The notes: generated by a model from the sequence alone, not told the origin. Counted from the first letter of the stretch, positions 16,550 through 26,262 are shown. The stretch is 64,000 bases of DNA from Betaproteobacteria bacterium (GCA_028065725.1 JAPTVL010000275.1:3585-67584), one strand, 5' to 3'. Numbers and translations: made by a program.

Positions 16550-19483
16550 TCAAGGCATTGCGGGGACTCGAACGGGAGCTCGCATTACTGGTTCGGCGAA
16601 TTCCTCGAGCGGGAAATGCAGCACGCCCCGGAAATTGATGTGCCGGGTCGCGACCGGTCCTGCGGCGGCGATGTCGTCGAGTCGGAGATCCGGGCGCCGA
16701 TGCGCAGGCAAATCCATCAGTTCTTGAATCTTGTGGGTGTTCCAGCTCATCACCAGATTGGACAACAGGGACAGCGCGCCTGAAATCGCCCGTTGCTCAT
16801 CGTGACTGCGCCCGCGCTTGGGACCAATCGCATAGGGTCGGATCGACCGCTGCAACTGATGAACCGATTCGCCATGGTTCAGGACGCGCCGGATGGCATC
16901 TCTAAATTTCGGATCCGCGAAATACTCACACAGATACTGGGTGCGCACCAAACGGCCAAAGGTCACTGCGGCCTGATACAACGGATCCCCCTGGGCATCG
17001 CTGCCGAATCGGGCCAACACCTGGGAGGCTGAACACCATCCTTCCCGGATCGAGACCGCGAGCCGAAGCAGTTCGTCCCAGTGGGCGTGCAAGGTTTTCA
17101 GGGAGAGGCGAACCGCTACCGCCCGCAATGCTTTCGGTACGTACTGCTCGTTTCCAACATACAGTTTCCGCTCCCGCAGCATGGCCAGACGCGGACACAG
17201 ATTGAACCCCAGCAGCTTGGCCAGCCCCATGGCCACATCGGTATAGCCGTGCGTATCCACAGCAAGGCGCTCGATCGGCACAAGGCGCTGCATCAGTGCG
17301 CCTTCGAGGGCGGCACCGGCTTGGCGTCGGTTCAGGATGATCGGTTGGTCGTAGGCGATTCCCCACTGGTCAAGGACATGAGTGTAGGTGCCGATCGCAT
17401 AGTTGCCGGTGCGCGGGTCGATGCGCGCGTTCCACAGCCGGCGGCTGGACTCGACCGTCATCATGTCGCTGGACGCCAGTCCGGCTTCACCCCATTGCGC
17501 GACGACCGAATGCCGTCGCATGAATTGCACCACCGACAGGTTGGCCTCGGCGAGCCGGCCCTCCTCTTCCAGAACTCGCATCAGGGTGCGCAATCTGGAT
17601 TCCGACACAGCAGGAATCATGCGCATAACCTGGATCCGGTCCAGCCCCATGCCGTGCGCGAGCAGTGCGCCATAGACGGCCATGATCTCATCGGTGTTAT
17701 CAGGAGATCGGCGCAGCAATGTCGAAGAAAAGCGCACTTCGGCGTCGACCTCCATCATCAGCCGGGGCAACTCGATGGAACCATACCGCGCGGCAAACGC
17801 CCGATGCAGTCGATCCTCAACCGGTAGCGCTTCCTGAACCGATCGTGGTTTGGTAGCGATCAGTTCGATGCCCCGTTTTTCGGTTATGAGCACGGATCCC
17901 TGGCGGACGACGCGTGCCAGATTTGCCATGGCCTTCGACACATTGGGCAGGAGATTCTTGAGAGCACTATCCACCGACCGTGAGGTATCCAGCAATTGCA
18001 GGTGCGCGCCGCGTCGGGCGATCCATGTTGCCCGGGGAATCAGAAGGCTCTCATGTTCCCGGTAGGAAAGACTGGTGGGCACAACGGCCGAGGCGTTGCG
18101 CAAGCTGCGCTGCAATTGCAACAGGGTGGCCGCTTCCAGCATCCGCAACTGCTGACCGCCGTCGACCGGCGTGGCTGCGCGGCGCCACAAGGCCGGCAGA
18201 AAGTCGAGCGGCGTATCGAGCGCCAACGCCGGACGTGGTCGAAGGTAGGCCGCACGCAGCAGTGGCAAGGCGTGATTCAGCCACGAGTCTGGTGCGCACA
18301 GCTGAATCGGCAGACGCACGATCAGGCGCAGCAGGCTGCGTACCTGTGAACTCATCGCCATCAATTTTGCGCGTGAGCGGTCGGCACGCGACTGTTTGGC
18401 GATGGCTTCTTCTTCCCCGACCAGTCCGGCGAGCATCTGTTGCAATGCTGCGGGATCCTGGTCGGCGTCCGCCATGGTTTTGACGCGGGAGAGCAGTGAC
18501 GCATGCCGTTGCTGCCAGTCCTGATCATTGACCCGTGCGGCGCGCTCCAGTGCCAGTCGCCGAATTTCGCTGACCCGCATCAGCCAGGCCTCGATCGCTT
18601 CGTCGGTAGTGCGCCACAGGGCGAGTTGGACGAAACAGGTGAGTCCTATGGTTTGCGTCACCGGCTTCAAACGCGCGAATCGTGTCAGCTTCAGCCGTGC
18701 CGTGCGGCTGGCATAGGCCTTGACCAGTGCCAGCGGCATAGCCGGCAACGTAACGGTGTCCACCTTCAAGTCGCTCAGAAAATGAATCCGTTCGAAAGCG
18801 CCTGCCAGACCCTGGCCGCGACGGGATCGGGGCGATTGTTTCAACCAGTCCAGGCAGGTTTGCCCACGCAGGGTGGGCCGAGGTTTTGCGAGTTCGGCGG
18901 TCCAGCGCTGGCGCTGACGGATCGGTATGCTCTTGTCGATCTCGGCGACGAGCCTGGCTTCCTGGTCGATGAGAACGGCACGACAGATATCGAGCAATTG
19001 GCGCTCACCCGGGATCAGGTAGCCGTGTTCATACAACCACTGCCGGGCGCCGACCAGCAACTCTGCCGCCGTGGTGGCGGCCCCGCGCGTTTGTCGCAGA
19101 TGACCGACCAATTGACGCTGTGCGGGCTCGATCAGATTCTTGAAACCGAGCTGGGCTTTGGCCAATTGCTGATGCTCGTGCAGGGTCACCCGTCTCGGAT
19201 ACAGCGCTCGTAGTGAAGCGACTCGCGGGGCGCGGATCTCCAACTGGGCACCGAGAAAGGCCAGGATGCGCCAGTGAATCACGTCGGTGGAATTCAGCAC
19301 ACAGCCGCTCATACGCAGGAAGCCGATGTGCAAACCCAATCCAAGTTGCATCTCGTTGCCGCGGCGGGTCTTGACCGTAGCGATCTCGGAAGGGCTGAGG
19401 CGGAAGAACTGCTCCACCTCGAATTCGCCCAACCATGGTGGAATCGTCTCGATTCCCAGGAACCCCAGCCGCCAACCTTGCAT
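16550..19483 (-). CDS. tnpA: Tn3-family transposase TnpA
   Basis: A 977-aa DDE transposase that cuts and joins the 36-bp ends. The N-terminal region (about 1-170) fits the DUF4158 DNA-binding part. The catalytic region has the first Asp in GLASSDMMTVESS, the second in AVDTHGYTDVAMGLAKLLGF, and the C-terminal ALSLLSNLVMSWNT segment typical of the family. The length is normal for Tn3-type enzymes. The frame is intact from the ATG at 19483 to the stop 22 bp inside the left repeat, so the element may still be active. Confidence 0.95.
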   Translation of the reverse strand: MQGWRLGFLGIETIPPWLGEFEVEQFFRLSPSEIATVKTRRGNEMQLGLGLHIGFLRMSGCVLNSTDVIHWRILAFLGAQLEIRAPRVASLRALYPRRVTLHEHQQLAKAQLGFKNLIEPAQRQLVGHLRQTRGAATTAAELLVGARQWLYEHGYLIPGERQLLDICRAVLIDQEARLVAEIDKSIPIRQRQRWTAELAKPRPTLRGQTCLDWLKQSPRSRRGQGLAGAFERIHFLSDLKVDTVTLPAMPLALVKAYASRTARLKLTRFARLKPVTQTIGLTCFVQLALWRTTDEAIEAWLMRVSEIRRLALERAARVNDQDWQQRHASLLSRVKTMADADQDPAALQQMLAGLVGEEEAIAKQSRADRSRAKLMAMSSQVRSLLRLIVRLPIQLCAPDSWLNHALPLLRAAYLRPRPALALDTPLDFLPALWRRAATPVDGGQQLRMLEAATLLQLQRSLRNASAVVPTSLSYREHESLLIPRATWIARRGAHLQLLDTSRSVDSALKNLLPNVSKAMANLARVVRQGSVLITEKRGIELIATKPRSVQEALPVEDRLHRAFAARYGSIELPRLMMEVDAEVRFSSTLLRRSPDNTDEIMAVYGALLAHGMGLDRIQVMRMIPAVSESRLRTLMRVLEEEGRLAEANLSVVQFMRRHSVVAQWGEAGLASSDMMTVESSRRLWNARIDPRTGNYAIGTYTHVLDQWGIAYDQPIILNRRQAGAALEGALMQRLVPIERLAVDTHGYTDVAMGLAKLLGFNLCPRLAMLRERKLYVGNEQYVPKALRAVAVRLSLKTLHAHWDELLRLAVSIREGWCSASQVLARFGSDAQGDPLYQAAVTFGRLVRTQYLCEYFADPKFRDAIRRVLNHGESVHQLQRSIRPYAIGPKRGRSHDEQRAISGALSLLSNLVMSWNTHKIQELMDLPAHRRPDLRLDDIAAAGPVATRHINFRGVLHFPLEEFAEPVMRAPVRVPAMP

Positions 19484-19621
19484 GACCGCCTCCCCAAAAA
19501 ATGGATGAGGCCGAGTATGGCGTCAAAAAACTTCCGAAAAAGGCGAAAAGCTGAACTTCTAAACAAATCATGGAGTTAGCAAATTCTCGCTGCGCAACTC
19601 TTTGAATTGACGAAAATTCCT

Positions 19622-19657
19622 TACCGTAACTTTCTGCACGAATGTGCCACTACCCCC
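19622..19657. repeat. Right terminal inverted repeat of Tn3-family element
   Basis: Perfect 36-bp reverse complement of the left end. It lies inside the reading frame of the integrase fragment, supplying that protein's aberrant C-terminal residues after RREESIKIRPRQ. Confidence 0.95.
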
Positions 19658-20116
19658 TTGTCTTGGACGGATTTTGATCGATTCCTCGCGACGCAGACCG
19701 AATTGTTCCTGTAAGCGCAGCGACATGGCGCTGTAGGGATCGGTGACCAATTGCAGGGCAGTAGAAATGAGGGTACGGGACTTTGACACATTAGTTACAT
19801 AAGCGCGCTTGTCTATGCCGTAGTGATCGTTGCCTTTCGCGACTACATTTTCTTTGCCGACTTTTTGCGCCCACCACCGCAATTCACTCATTCGATTTTT
19901 TATAGTGCCAGACGAGAGATTCTCCGCTTGCCAGTGCGCTACCAAAGCTTCAATGTGCTTGGGACGCAAGGAGTCCGCACTCAGATGCTTGAAGCCAAGT
20001 TGATGAAGTTGAGTCGCTAATTGAGACAGTATTCGCTCGCGGGCAGCTTGCGTTGCAAAGCTGCCATCGCGATTTCGTTCGCACATTTGCTTTAGTTCGT
20101 AGTTGAGTTCTCTCAT
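19658..20116 (-). pseudogene. Tyrosine-type integrase, 5' part, cut by transposon
   Basis: About 150 residues of an integrase N-terminal region survive: a core-binding helix domain (LRPKHIEALVAHWQAENLSS, GTIKNRMSELRWWAQKVGK) and the start of the catalytic domain up to the first catalytic Arg (FGLRREESIKIRP). The ATG at 20116 has a ribosome site (AAGGAGAG). The rest, with the HxxR and Tyr motifs, is gone; the frame runs on to 19568 inside the transposon. The protein is clearly related to the intact integrase at 34165-35433 (shared HIEALV..W, G.IKNR.S.LR, FG.RREE.I), so the window has two paralogous integrase loci. Confidence 0.87.
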
Positions 20117-20203
20117 CGCCCTCTCCTTGTGCTAGTTGCTGGGTTGCCGTCTATTCGTCTGTTGCCTGGTGTGCATTTCAGTCTGGTAAGTGTTTCTGCC
20201 CTC

Positions 20204-20383
20204 TTTTCACGCCGCAGCGTGGAAAGATTTTTTGTTGGGCTCGGGACACCACTCCCGAGATCTGCAGTTGAGTTTGTTGCTTGGCACCGCTGCAGCGGTT
20301 CTTGCCGCCGAAGGACGTTCCTGTTGGAACGAAGGGTCGGGGATGAGCCATTTCCCAAGGCTCAAGGGGCGCCGGTAAGGCGC
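20204..20383 (-). repeat. Array of six short hairpins upstream of the truncated integrase
   Basis: Six inverted repeats stand in a row within 180 bp: 20204-20225 (CACGC core, loop CGCA), 20240-20259 (CTCGGGA/TCCCGAG, six-base loop), 20286-20299 (ACCGC/GCGGT, loop TGCA), 20316-20331 (CGTTCC/GGAACG, loop TGTT), 20344-20364 (TGAGCC/GGCTCA) and 20369-20383 (GCGCC/GGCGC followed by TTTT on the plus strand). Stems are 5-9 bp and half of the loops have four bases. No gene covers them. The array ends 88 bp before the integrase ATG. A similar array precedes the intact integrase. Function unknown. Confidence 0.75.
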
Positions 20384-20419
20384 TTTTCTAGGTTGCTTGT
20401 GCGAGCTCGTCGAGCCCGT

Positions 20420-21305
20420 CACTTTTTGCCGTCATCCACGAAATTGCTTGAAAAGCCTTGCCAGGCCTTAATCTCGAAGGTCGTCACTACCCAATCTGTT
20501 GATTCAAGATCGTGACGTATCCAGGTGGCCAAGAGAGTTTTCGAAGAAGCAGTTCTCCGTGAGACATCAGCGGCTCAGGCACGCGCGTTGAGGATCAACG
20601 TACGTAAATGGCAGTGAGTGATTTACCCGCAGACGCGCCCATGAACATGATGTTCGGGAGAGCTGTTAGCAAATCGGATGCTCTGCTCAAGAATGAGCGG
20701 TACCGCGAATGCGATACCGACGACGGTGCGTAAAACCGTCTTTATGGCCATTTGGATGATTACCTACTGGGCCAATTGGCGCCAAAGCGCCAAGATAAAT
20801 ATCTGCAAATACAGATTGTCCCATGCGGTCAAGCAGGGGTTGATGTAGATATATTTGTGGGAAGCGCGCACATGACGCGCAGGCGTGCGTTCATCCATTT
20901 CTGGAAAACGACTTGGCTTTGAATATCGTCCAACGGACAATATTCAAAGCCGCCTACTACGTTTACTATGCGACTTGAGATGATTCGGCGTGATTCCGTA
21001 AGCCCAACTCACGCGGATTATGGCGGGCTCCCTATAGGGCGGCGAGTTAAATATCCCACATCTCTCTTGGTTCGGTCAACCGGAATTGGCAGACTGCATG
21101 TTCGCTGTGTCTTTTTCACACAGTGCCGGTGAACAAAGCATCGACGACAGCACAAAGCATGTCGATAACTTCGTCCGCGACGTGATCCGCAAGCATTTCG
21201 AACTGATCACCGAAGCCTTGATTCACAGTGTCGATTACAAATTCTCGGACGTGCAATGGGACAGGTGAATTTTTCATTAGTGTCTTTCATATCATGATCT
21301 AAGCA
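20420..21305. other. Non-coding or decayed DNA between integrase remnant and helicase gene
   Basis: Base composition is less GC-rich than in the flanks. Short protein-like stretches occur in different frames: 20755-20919 (+) reads GHLDDYLLGQLAPKRQDKYL and then IQIVPCGQAGVDVDIFVG before a stop, and 21086-21268 (+) reads DNFVRDVIRKHFELITEALI before its stop. They look like leftovers of coding sequence broken by stops and frameshifts, but I do not recognise the family. No start site, terminator or RNA gene is evident. Confidence 0.4.
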
Positions 21306-24300
21306 TCACCAGTGACGCCCATACCGTGATCGCCACTTAGAGCTTCTGGCCGCCTTGAGCTTGACTGCTCTGGCTTTGACTGCTGGGGTTGCCTTGCACG
21401 TCATGCAATTCCTGCCATACCCTCCATTTCCACTCTTCAGCTTCGAATCCCAGAAGTCCTGGAGGTCGCGAATTTCCCCGCATTTCGGGCAGCGTTTCTT
21501 GCTGCCGTCCTCGATCGACTCCACGTCACCCTTGATCTGAGTGACGAGATCTGTTTCGTCATCCGCGTGTTCGGCAACTTCAATGAGGTCGTGAAGGCGT
21601 TTCGAAAGCGTCTCGATCGGGTCAGCACCCAGATTGAACCGGTTCATGCGCAGGAACTTGTACCCATAGGACTCAATCACCATCTGCCGCTCGATGTCCT
21701 CCGGCCGGTAATAGTGGTCCCAGTTGCCGTTGTGGATCTTCTGGTGCTGGAGGAAGTGTTCGGCGAATCCGTCGTATTCGATGATCACATTGACGGCGCC
21801 GTGGCCGTTGTAATAGCGAACCAGGAAATCGCAGCGATAGGCCGGGTGCGCATAGAACGGATCCAGTTGCTTCAGATACGCCCCGATCGGAAACTGTGGA
21901 ACGACTTCGATCTGCTCCTCGTATTTCTGGAAGAAGGGGGTCTTGAAGATCCAATCCAGCACCTTCTTTTCCATTGGGGAAGATGGATCCACGCTTGACG
22001 CATCGGGTTTTGAGTGGTCCTCGAGGATCGCCTTGTAGTGCATCAAGACCCGGCCAATAGCGCCCTTGAACTGATCCACCGGCTTTGACAGGACGAACAG
22101 GAAGGCTTCCTTGCCGCGGCTGAAGCCGACGTTTAGGCGCTGCACTTTTAGCGTTTCCTCCGCCTTGTCCGCGATCCCTTCCAGGGTCACGGGGAACACG
22201 TAGTTGAGGGCATCGCGCTCTACCGTAGCTACCATGCTGAAGACAATAAGGTCGCGCTCCTCGCCCTGACAGGTGTCGAAGGTCATGATCTTGAGCTTGA
22301 GCTCGGTCTCGAACCGTTCTCCGTAGGCATCCCGGAACAAGATGTCGTTCAAAAGCTTCACCTGCTCCCGGAAGGGGGTGATGACGCCGACGGTCATGTC
22401 TTCGCCTTCGTCGATCATCCGGCGCAATTCACCAAGGATGAACTCCGTTTCGGCGCGGTTGGTGTTCTTGGCCGACGGGGTCGGCACCGCATCAACGACT
22501 TCGAAGCGAATGACGTCGTCGATCGGCTTGCTGCGGATCTTGATGGCCTGCAGCTGCCCGTCGTAAAAGGTCTTTGACGAAAAGCTGATCAGTTCCTGGT
22601 AGCCGCGGAAGTGCTTGCGCAGCATCGGCTGGTAATTGGTGATGAGGTCGAAGAACTCCAGGATCGACTTCTTGACGTCGAAGTGCTTCAGGCGCTCGAT
22701 CTTGGTCGTCGCAGCCGACACGTTGGCGCGGAAATAGGCGTCGATATCGGACAGGTGTCCGGCATTGATCATGTTGCTCGCCTGCGCGGACTTCACGTTC
22801 GAAAACTGCTTGGCGTCGCCGAAGACGATGACCTTCTTTGCGCGCAGCACCGCCGGCAGGGCTTGCGCCACGGAAACCTGGCTGGCCTCGTCGATGACGA
22901 CCAGGTCAAAGAGCTGTTGCTTCAGCGGTACGTATTCGGCGTACTCGCGAATTCCGGCAATGATCACCGGGAACGCCTCCGAAAGGTGATGGAATTCGTT
23001 TTCGGGAAATTTCTGCTTGCCCTTGATCACGCCACCGATTTCTTTCACGGTTGCCTTCTTGTTGTCGACGAAGTCGATGAAGCGGCGATCGATCTCGTGC
23101 GTCATCCTTGCCGTATAGAGCTGCTCGAGGCGTGTCTTGGTGCCGACGTAATCCGCCTTCGGAACGCTTCCCATGCGCGAGGAAATGCGTTGCCATAGCA
23201 CGGCGTAGCGGCTCGCCTTCAAAATAAAACGAAACAGGGCGTCTTGAGACGGGAAGCTGCGGGGTCCCATCACCAGATCTGCTTCGGGCGCTTCACCGGT
23301 GATCCCGGTGACGAAACGCACGGCGAGTGTGGCCAGGTCTTCGAGGCCCGGCATCCGAGCCTCTCCGTCACGCAGCAGTCGATAGGCAAACCCGGTCAGG
23401 TGCTCCAGATGGTATTTCGCCAGGGTATCCCTGATCAGGCCCAGCGCCCGGGTCGCCTGCTTCAACTCATCCAGGCGCTTGTGCAGGTCCAGCGGATCCG
23501 GACAAGGCAGCGTGGTACCGAGCCGGATGTTCAGCGACTGCAGTTTGCCACCGCGAAACAGATAGCCGAACACCGGCATGCGCAAGGCTTCGTATTCGAC
23601 CAGGAAGTTCAAGAGCATGGGGTGATGCTCGGCTTCCAGGGTGGTAAAGAGGGACAGCGGATGACGGTCGCCGATCTGGTCCACCAATGTGCTGGTCAAT
23701 TGCCATGCCCCGAGCCTGGGGGCGATCGCATGCAAGGTCGTGCAGTCTGGCTCCAGGGCAATTCTTGCGAGGATCGCGGTGGGGAGGGCGGCGTTCAGCC
23801 GGTCCATCAGGTCACTGAGTGGGGCGAGATGCTCGCCGGCCTGTGATGTCTGCAGTCGGGCGGTGAGGCCGGGCTTTGCAATATCGATGGACGCCTCAAG
23901 GCGATGCAATTCGTCGAGATCGTCCAGCCGAACGCGTGACAGGGCGTCGATCGTCCGGCCAATATCCGACTGCAGGCCGGCCATGGTCGACGACATTTCC
24001 TGGGCCAAGCGTTCTTCATGCGCCTTGGCTGCATGGAAGTGTGTCTTGATCTTGCTCTGTGCCGATGCGGAGACCAGCCGGTTGTAGGTGCTGCCAGACC
24101 GCCCTAGGCGAAGGATGGGATTCGGGAAATCTTCGTCGCCGTGCCGAACCTTGGACAGCACGGACTCCAGTTTGTCCTGAACGACATCGAGAGCTTCCGT
24201 CTTGTCGGACAGGATCAGGATGCTCTGCCCGTTGAGAATGGCATCAAAGGCAATGGCCGTGATCGTATGGGATTTGCCGGTGCCGGGAGGACCTTGTACG

Positions 24301-25712
24301 GACACGTAGTTGCACTTCGGATCCTTGAGGGCGGCGAGAATCTTCCGCTGTTCTTCGTTGACGGGAATGGGGGTGTTGGCAACCAGCCGGTCCGGAATCG
24401 AGGTGGCTTCCCAGGCCGTGTCCACGCTTTCTTGGGCGGAGACCGGGTTGTCGAAAACGAAGCCGCGGATGATGTTCTCGAAGAGCTGGCTCGCCCCCTG
24501 CTGTTCGACGCTGAAGGCCGCCAGGAGCTCTTCGTAATCGTTCACCAGAGCTTCGTCGGCCTTGTCGAAGATGGCAAAGTAGGCCGAATTCGACACTTTC
24601 AACGTCGGCGAAGAGGCCTGCTGGAGGACCGGTTTGCGAAGATCGATTTCGGCGGCGAGGTCCAAGGATGGAATCAGCCGGCTGAACACGGTCTCCATCT
24701 CATCGATGAACGATCGCCTGCCGTCCAGATACAGAATCCGGTCTTGCACCGGGGATATCGGCAGAGTTGTCGCCTCGCCCTTCTGCTCCTGCAGGATCCA
24801 GTCGACGGCCTGCTTGTTGACCAGGAGATGCGGATCGAACTCGATCAGGAATTCCCGGCTGTCGTCCTTGTATTCCAGGGTGGCCGGAATGTAGAACAAC
24901 GGAAACGCATGTGATCCAAACCGGATTTCGCATAGGTATAGGTACAGCGACTGGTTCTCGGTCGAGCGCAGCGCGTGCTGCAGGTCCCGTAGTTCCTGGA
25001 ACGCGTCTGAGGTCGCGAAGTCGTCGAAAAACACCTGGACACGCGACCGGACGTCCTCCGGCGTGAAGAATTCGGTCAGCACGGCTTGCATGGGCGCCGT
25101 ATCCCCGGACACGATCAGTGTGTTGATCGCCGTCGGAAAATGTTCCAGGGTACGCGCGACGATGGCGTCGGTGAGGTCGGCTTCGACGTCGTAAACCGAC
25201 TCGATGGCGGAATAGGCCACCTCCTTGAACGATCCCTCAAGGAGGGTCAGCAAGGGCTGCACGATACGGGTGCCGACTTCCTCGACAAAATGGATTTGAA
25301 CGGATTCGACGAATTGTTCCGGATGCTCGACGGCCTTTGCGCGCCGGGATTTGGCGTACTCGAGCGTGCTCTGCGCGATCCGAACGATGCCATCGTCTTC
25401 GATCGCCGCCGCGTGCTGGCGAATCAGGTCGCGCAGTGTGGCGCTGATCGGCGCGGTGTATTTTCCCGGCGCAATCCGGAATTGGAGTCCGCCTTCGGGC
25501 GCCTCGCCGGCGAACTTCCAGGCCGCCTTGTAGAGGGAGACGTATTTACGAAGGGGCATCCCCAGCCGGAAACCCACATCGGACTTCAGTTGAATGCGCC
25601 GGCGCGGGGCCTGCTGCCGCTTGAAGTCAGTCTGGAGGAACGTCAGGAAGTAGCGCAGAACCTTCTGGGAGAAGCCTCCGATTCCATCCTGCTGGCCTGC
25701 GGTATCGGTCAT
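21306..25712 (-). CDS. Large SF1 (UPF1/DNA2-like) helicase with C-terminal nuclease-like region and zinc finger
   Basis: A 1468-aa protein. The first 450 residues are unassigned. A superfamily 1 helicase follows: Walker A GPPGTGKS near 473-480, Walker B VVIDEAS near 940, a FGDAKQFSNV motif III, a long insertion between them, and late motifs VGVITPFREQVKLL, TFDTCQGEERDLIVFSMV and LNVGFSRGKEAF. Near 1290-1320, YRCDFLVRYY and NVIIEYDG with the downstream IERQMVIESYGYKFLRMN resemble DUF559/Vsr-type PD-(D/E)XK nucleases. Residues about 1402-1440 carry a CPKC...CMTC zinc finger. Helicase-nuclease single proteins of this kind are known in phage defence (for example Hhe-like), and the gene lies in a mobile region. 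No partner gene is adjacent. Defence is an inference. Confidence 0.8.
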   Translation of the reverse strand: MTDTAGQQDGIGGFSQKVLRYFLTFLQTDFKRQQAPRRRIQLKSDVGFRLGMPLRKYVSLYKAAWKFAGEAPEGGLQFRIAPGKYTAPISATLRDLIRQHAAAIEDDGIVRIAQSTLEYAKSRRAKAVEHPEQFVESVQIHFVEEVGTRIVQPLLTLLEGSFKEVAYSAIESVYDVEADLTDAIVARTLEHFPTAINTLIVSGDTAPMQAVLTEFFTPEDVRSRVQVFFDDFATSDAFQELRDLQHALRSTENQSLYLYLCEIRFGSHAFPLFYIPATLEYKDDSREFLIEFDPHLLVNKQAVDWILQEQKGEATTLPISPVQDRILYLDGRRSFIDEMETVFSRLIPSLDLAAEIDLRKPVLQQASSPTLKVSNSAYFAIFDKADEALVNDYEELLAAFSVEQQGASQLFENIIRGFVFDNPVSAQESVDTAWEATSIPDRLVANTPIPVNEEQRKILAALKDPKCNYVSVQGPPGTGKSHTITAIAFDAILNGQSILILSDKTEALDVVQDKLESVLSKVRHGDEDFPNPILRLGRSGSTYNRLVSASAQSKIKTHFHAAKAHEERLAQEMSSTMAGLQSDIGRTIDALSRVRLDDLDELHRLEASIDIAKPGLTARLQTSQAGEHLAPLSDLMDRLNAALPTAILARIALEPDCTTLHAIAPRLGAWQLTSTLVDQIGDRHPLSLFTTLEAEHHPMLLNFLVEYEALRMPVFGYLFRGGKLQSLNIRLGTTLPCPDPLDLHKRLDELKQATRALGLIRDTLAKYHLEHLTGFAYRLLRDGEARMPGLEDLATLAVRFVTGITGEAPEADLVMGPRSFPSQDALFRFILKASRYAVLWQRISSRMGSVPKADYVGTKTRLEQLYTARMTHEIDRRFIDFVDNKKATVKEIGGVIKGKQKFPENEFHHLSEAFPVIIAGIREYAEYVPLKQQLFDLVVIDEASQVSVAQALPAVLRAKKVIVFGDAKQFSNVKSAQASNMINAGHLSDIDAYFRANVSAATTKIERLKHFDVKKSILEFFDLITNYQPMLRKHFRGYQELISFSSKTFYDGQLQAIKIRSKPIDDVIRFEVVDAVPTPSAKNTNRAETEFILGELRRMIDEGEDMTVGVITPFREQVKLLNDILFRDAYGERFETELKLKIMTFDTCQGEERDLIVFSMVATVERDALNYVFPVTLEGIADKAEETLKVQRLNVGFSRGKEAFLFVLSKPVDQFKGAIGRVLMHYKAILEDHSKPDASSVDPSSPMEKKVLDWIFKTPFFQKYEEQIEVVPQFPIGAYLKQLDPFYAHPAYRCDFLVRYYNGHGAVNVIIEYDGFAEHFLQHQKIHNGNWDHYYRPEDIERQMVIESYGYKFLRMNRFNLGADPIETLSKRLHDLIEVAEHADDETDLVTQIKGDVESIEDGSKKRCPKCGEIRDLQDFWDSKLKSGNGGYGRNCMTCKATPAVKARAVKLKAARSSKWRSRYGRHW

Positions 25713-25918
25713 GTTTTCACAATTTCCGGTTGATCAAGCCTGTTTCCCAATTTGGCTTCGGGAGAAGTTTGCGCGACGGAAGGGTCACCAAGTGAGCCTG
25801 ACTGTTATAGCGATTGCACCCGTTATCATATTGGAATTAGCGTGCGCCATCCCCTAAAAAGCCCAAATGCATCCACTGAGGTAGTATTTCACTTCCAACA
25901 ACTCAGGGAGGCCCATCC

Positions 25919-26215
25919 ATGAACAAAGCCGAATTGATCGAAGCCGTTGCCACCGAAGCCGAACTCAGCAAAACCGCCGCCGGCACCGCCCTCGACGCCA
26001 TCACCGCCGCCATCACGAAAGCCGTATCCAAAGGCGACACCGTGACCCTAATCGGCTTCGGTACCTTCAAGTCATCGAAGCGTGCTGCGCGCGTGGGACG
26101 CAACCCGCAAACGGGCAAGGAGCTCAAGATCGCGGCAACAACGGTGCCGAAATTCACGGCCGGCGCAGGATTCAAGGCTGCCGTTTCCGGGAAGAAGGCG
26201 GCGAAGAAGAAATAA
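25919..26215 (+). CDS. hup: HU-family DNA-binding protein
   Basis: A 98-aa nucleoid protein that bends and compacts DNA as a dimer. The family pattern is complete: MNKAELIEAVA, VTLIGFGTFKSSKRAARVGRNPQTG (arm region, with the RNPQTG motif) and a C-terminal lysine-rich tail AVSGKKAAKKK. It has a ribosome site AGGGAG before the ATG, and an intrinsic terminator follows. It is divergent from the helicase gene with about 200 bp between. The Lys-rich tail is an extension seen in several betaproteobacterial HU proteins. Confidence 0.93.
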   Translation: MNKAELIEAVATEAELSKTAAGTALDAITAAITKAVSKGDTVTLIGFGTFKSSKRAARVGRNPQTGKELKIAATTVPKFTAGAGFKAAVSGKKAAKKK

Positions 26216-26239
26216 GCGGTTCGGAATCGAAATACAAGA

Positions 26240-26262
26240 GCCCGCCATCGAGCGGGCTTTTC
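26240..26262 (+). terminator. Intrinsic terminator of the HU gene
   Basis: GCCCGC and GCGGGC pair across a six-base loop, followed by TTTT. It stands 25 bp after the HU stop codon. Confidence 0.85.

Larger units (their letters stand above)
16493..19657 (-). mobile_element. Tn3-family transposon with transposase only (IS1071-like layout)
   Basis: A 3165-bp element bounded by perfect 36-bp inverted repeats that start GGGGGTAGTGGCAC. It carries a single gene, a Tn3-type transposase, and no resolvase or passenger. That layout resembles IS1071. Counting matching flank bases the repeat extends to 39 bp (16490-16528 and 19622-19660). The five bases outside each end (AGCAA and TTGTC) do not form a direct repeat, and the element has a different broken gene on each side. 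Confidence 0.93.

Noticed and set aside
16493..19657. Resolvase or passenger genes inside the Tn3-family element
   Set aside because: The transposase fills nearly the whole length, and the remaining ends are too short for another gene.
20204..20383. CRISPR-like repeat array
   Set aside because: The units differ in sequence and there are no constant repeats with spacers; no cas genes are present.
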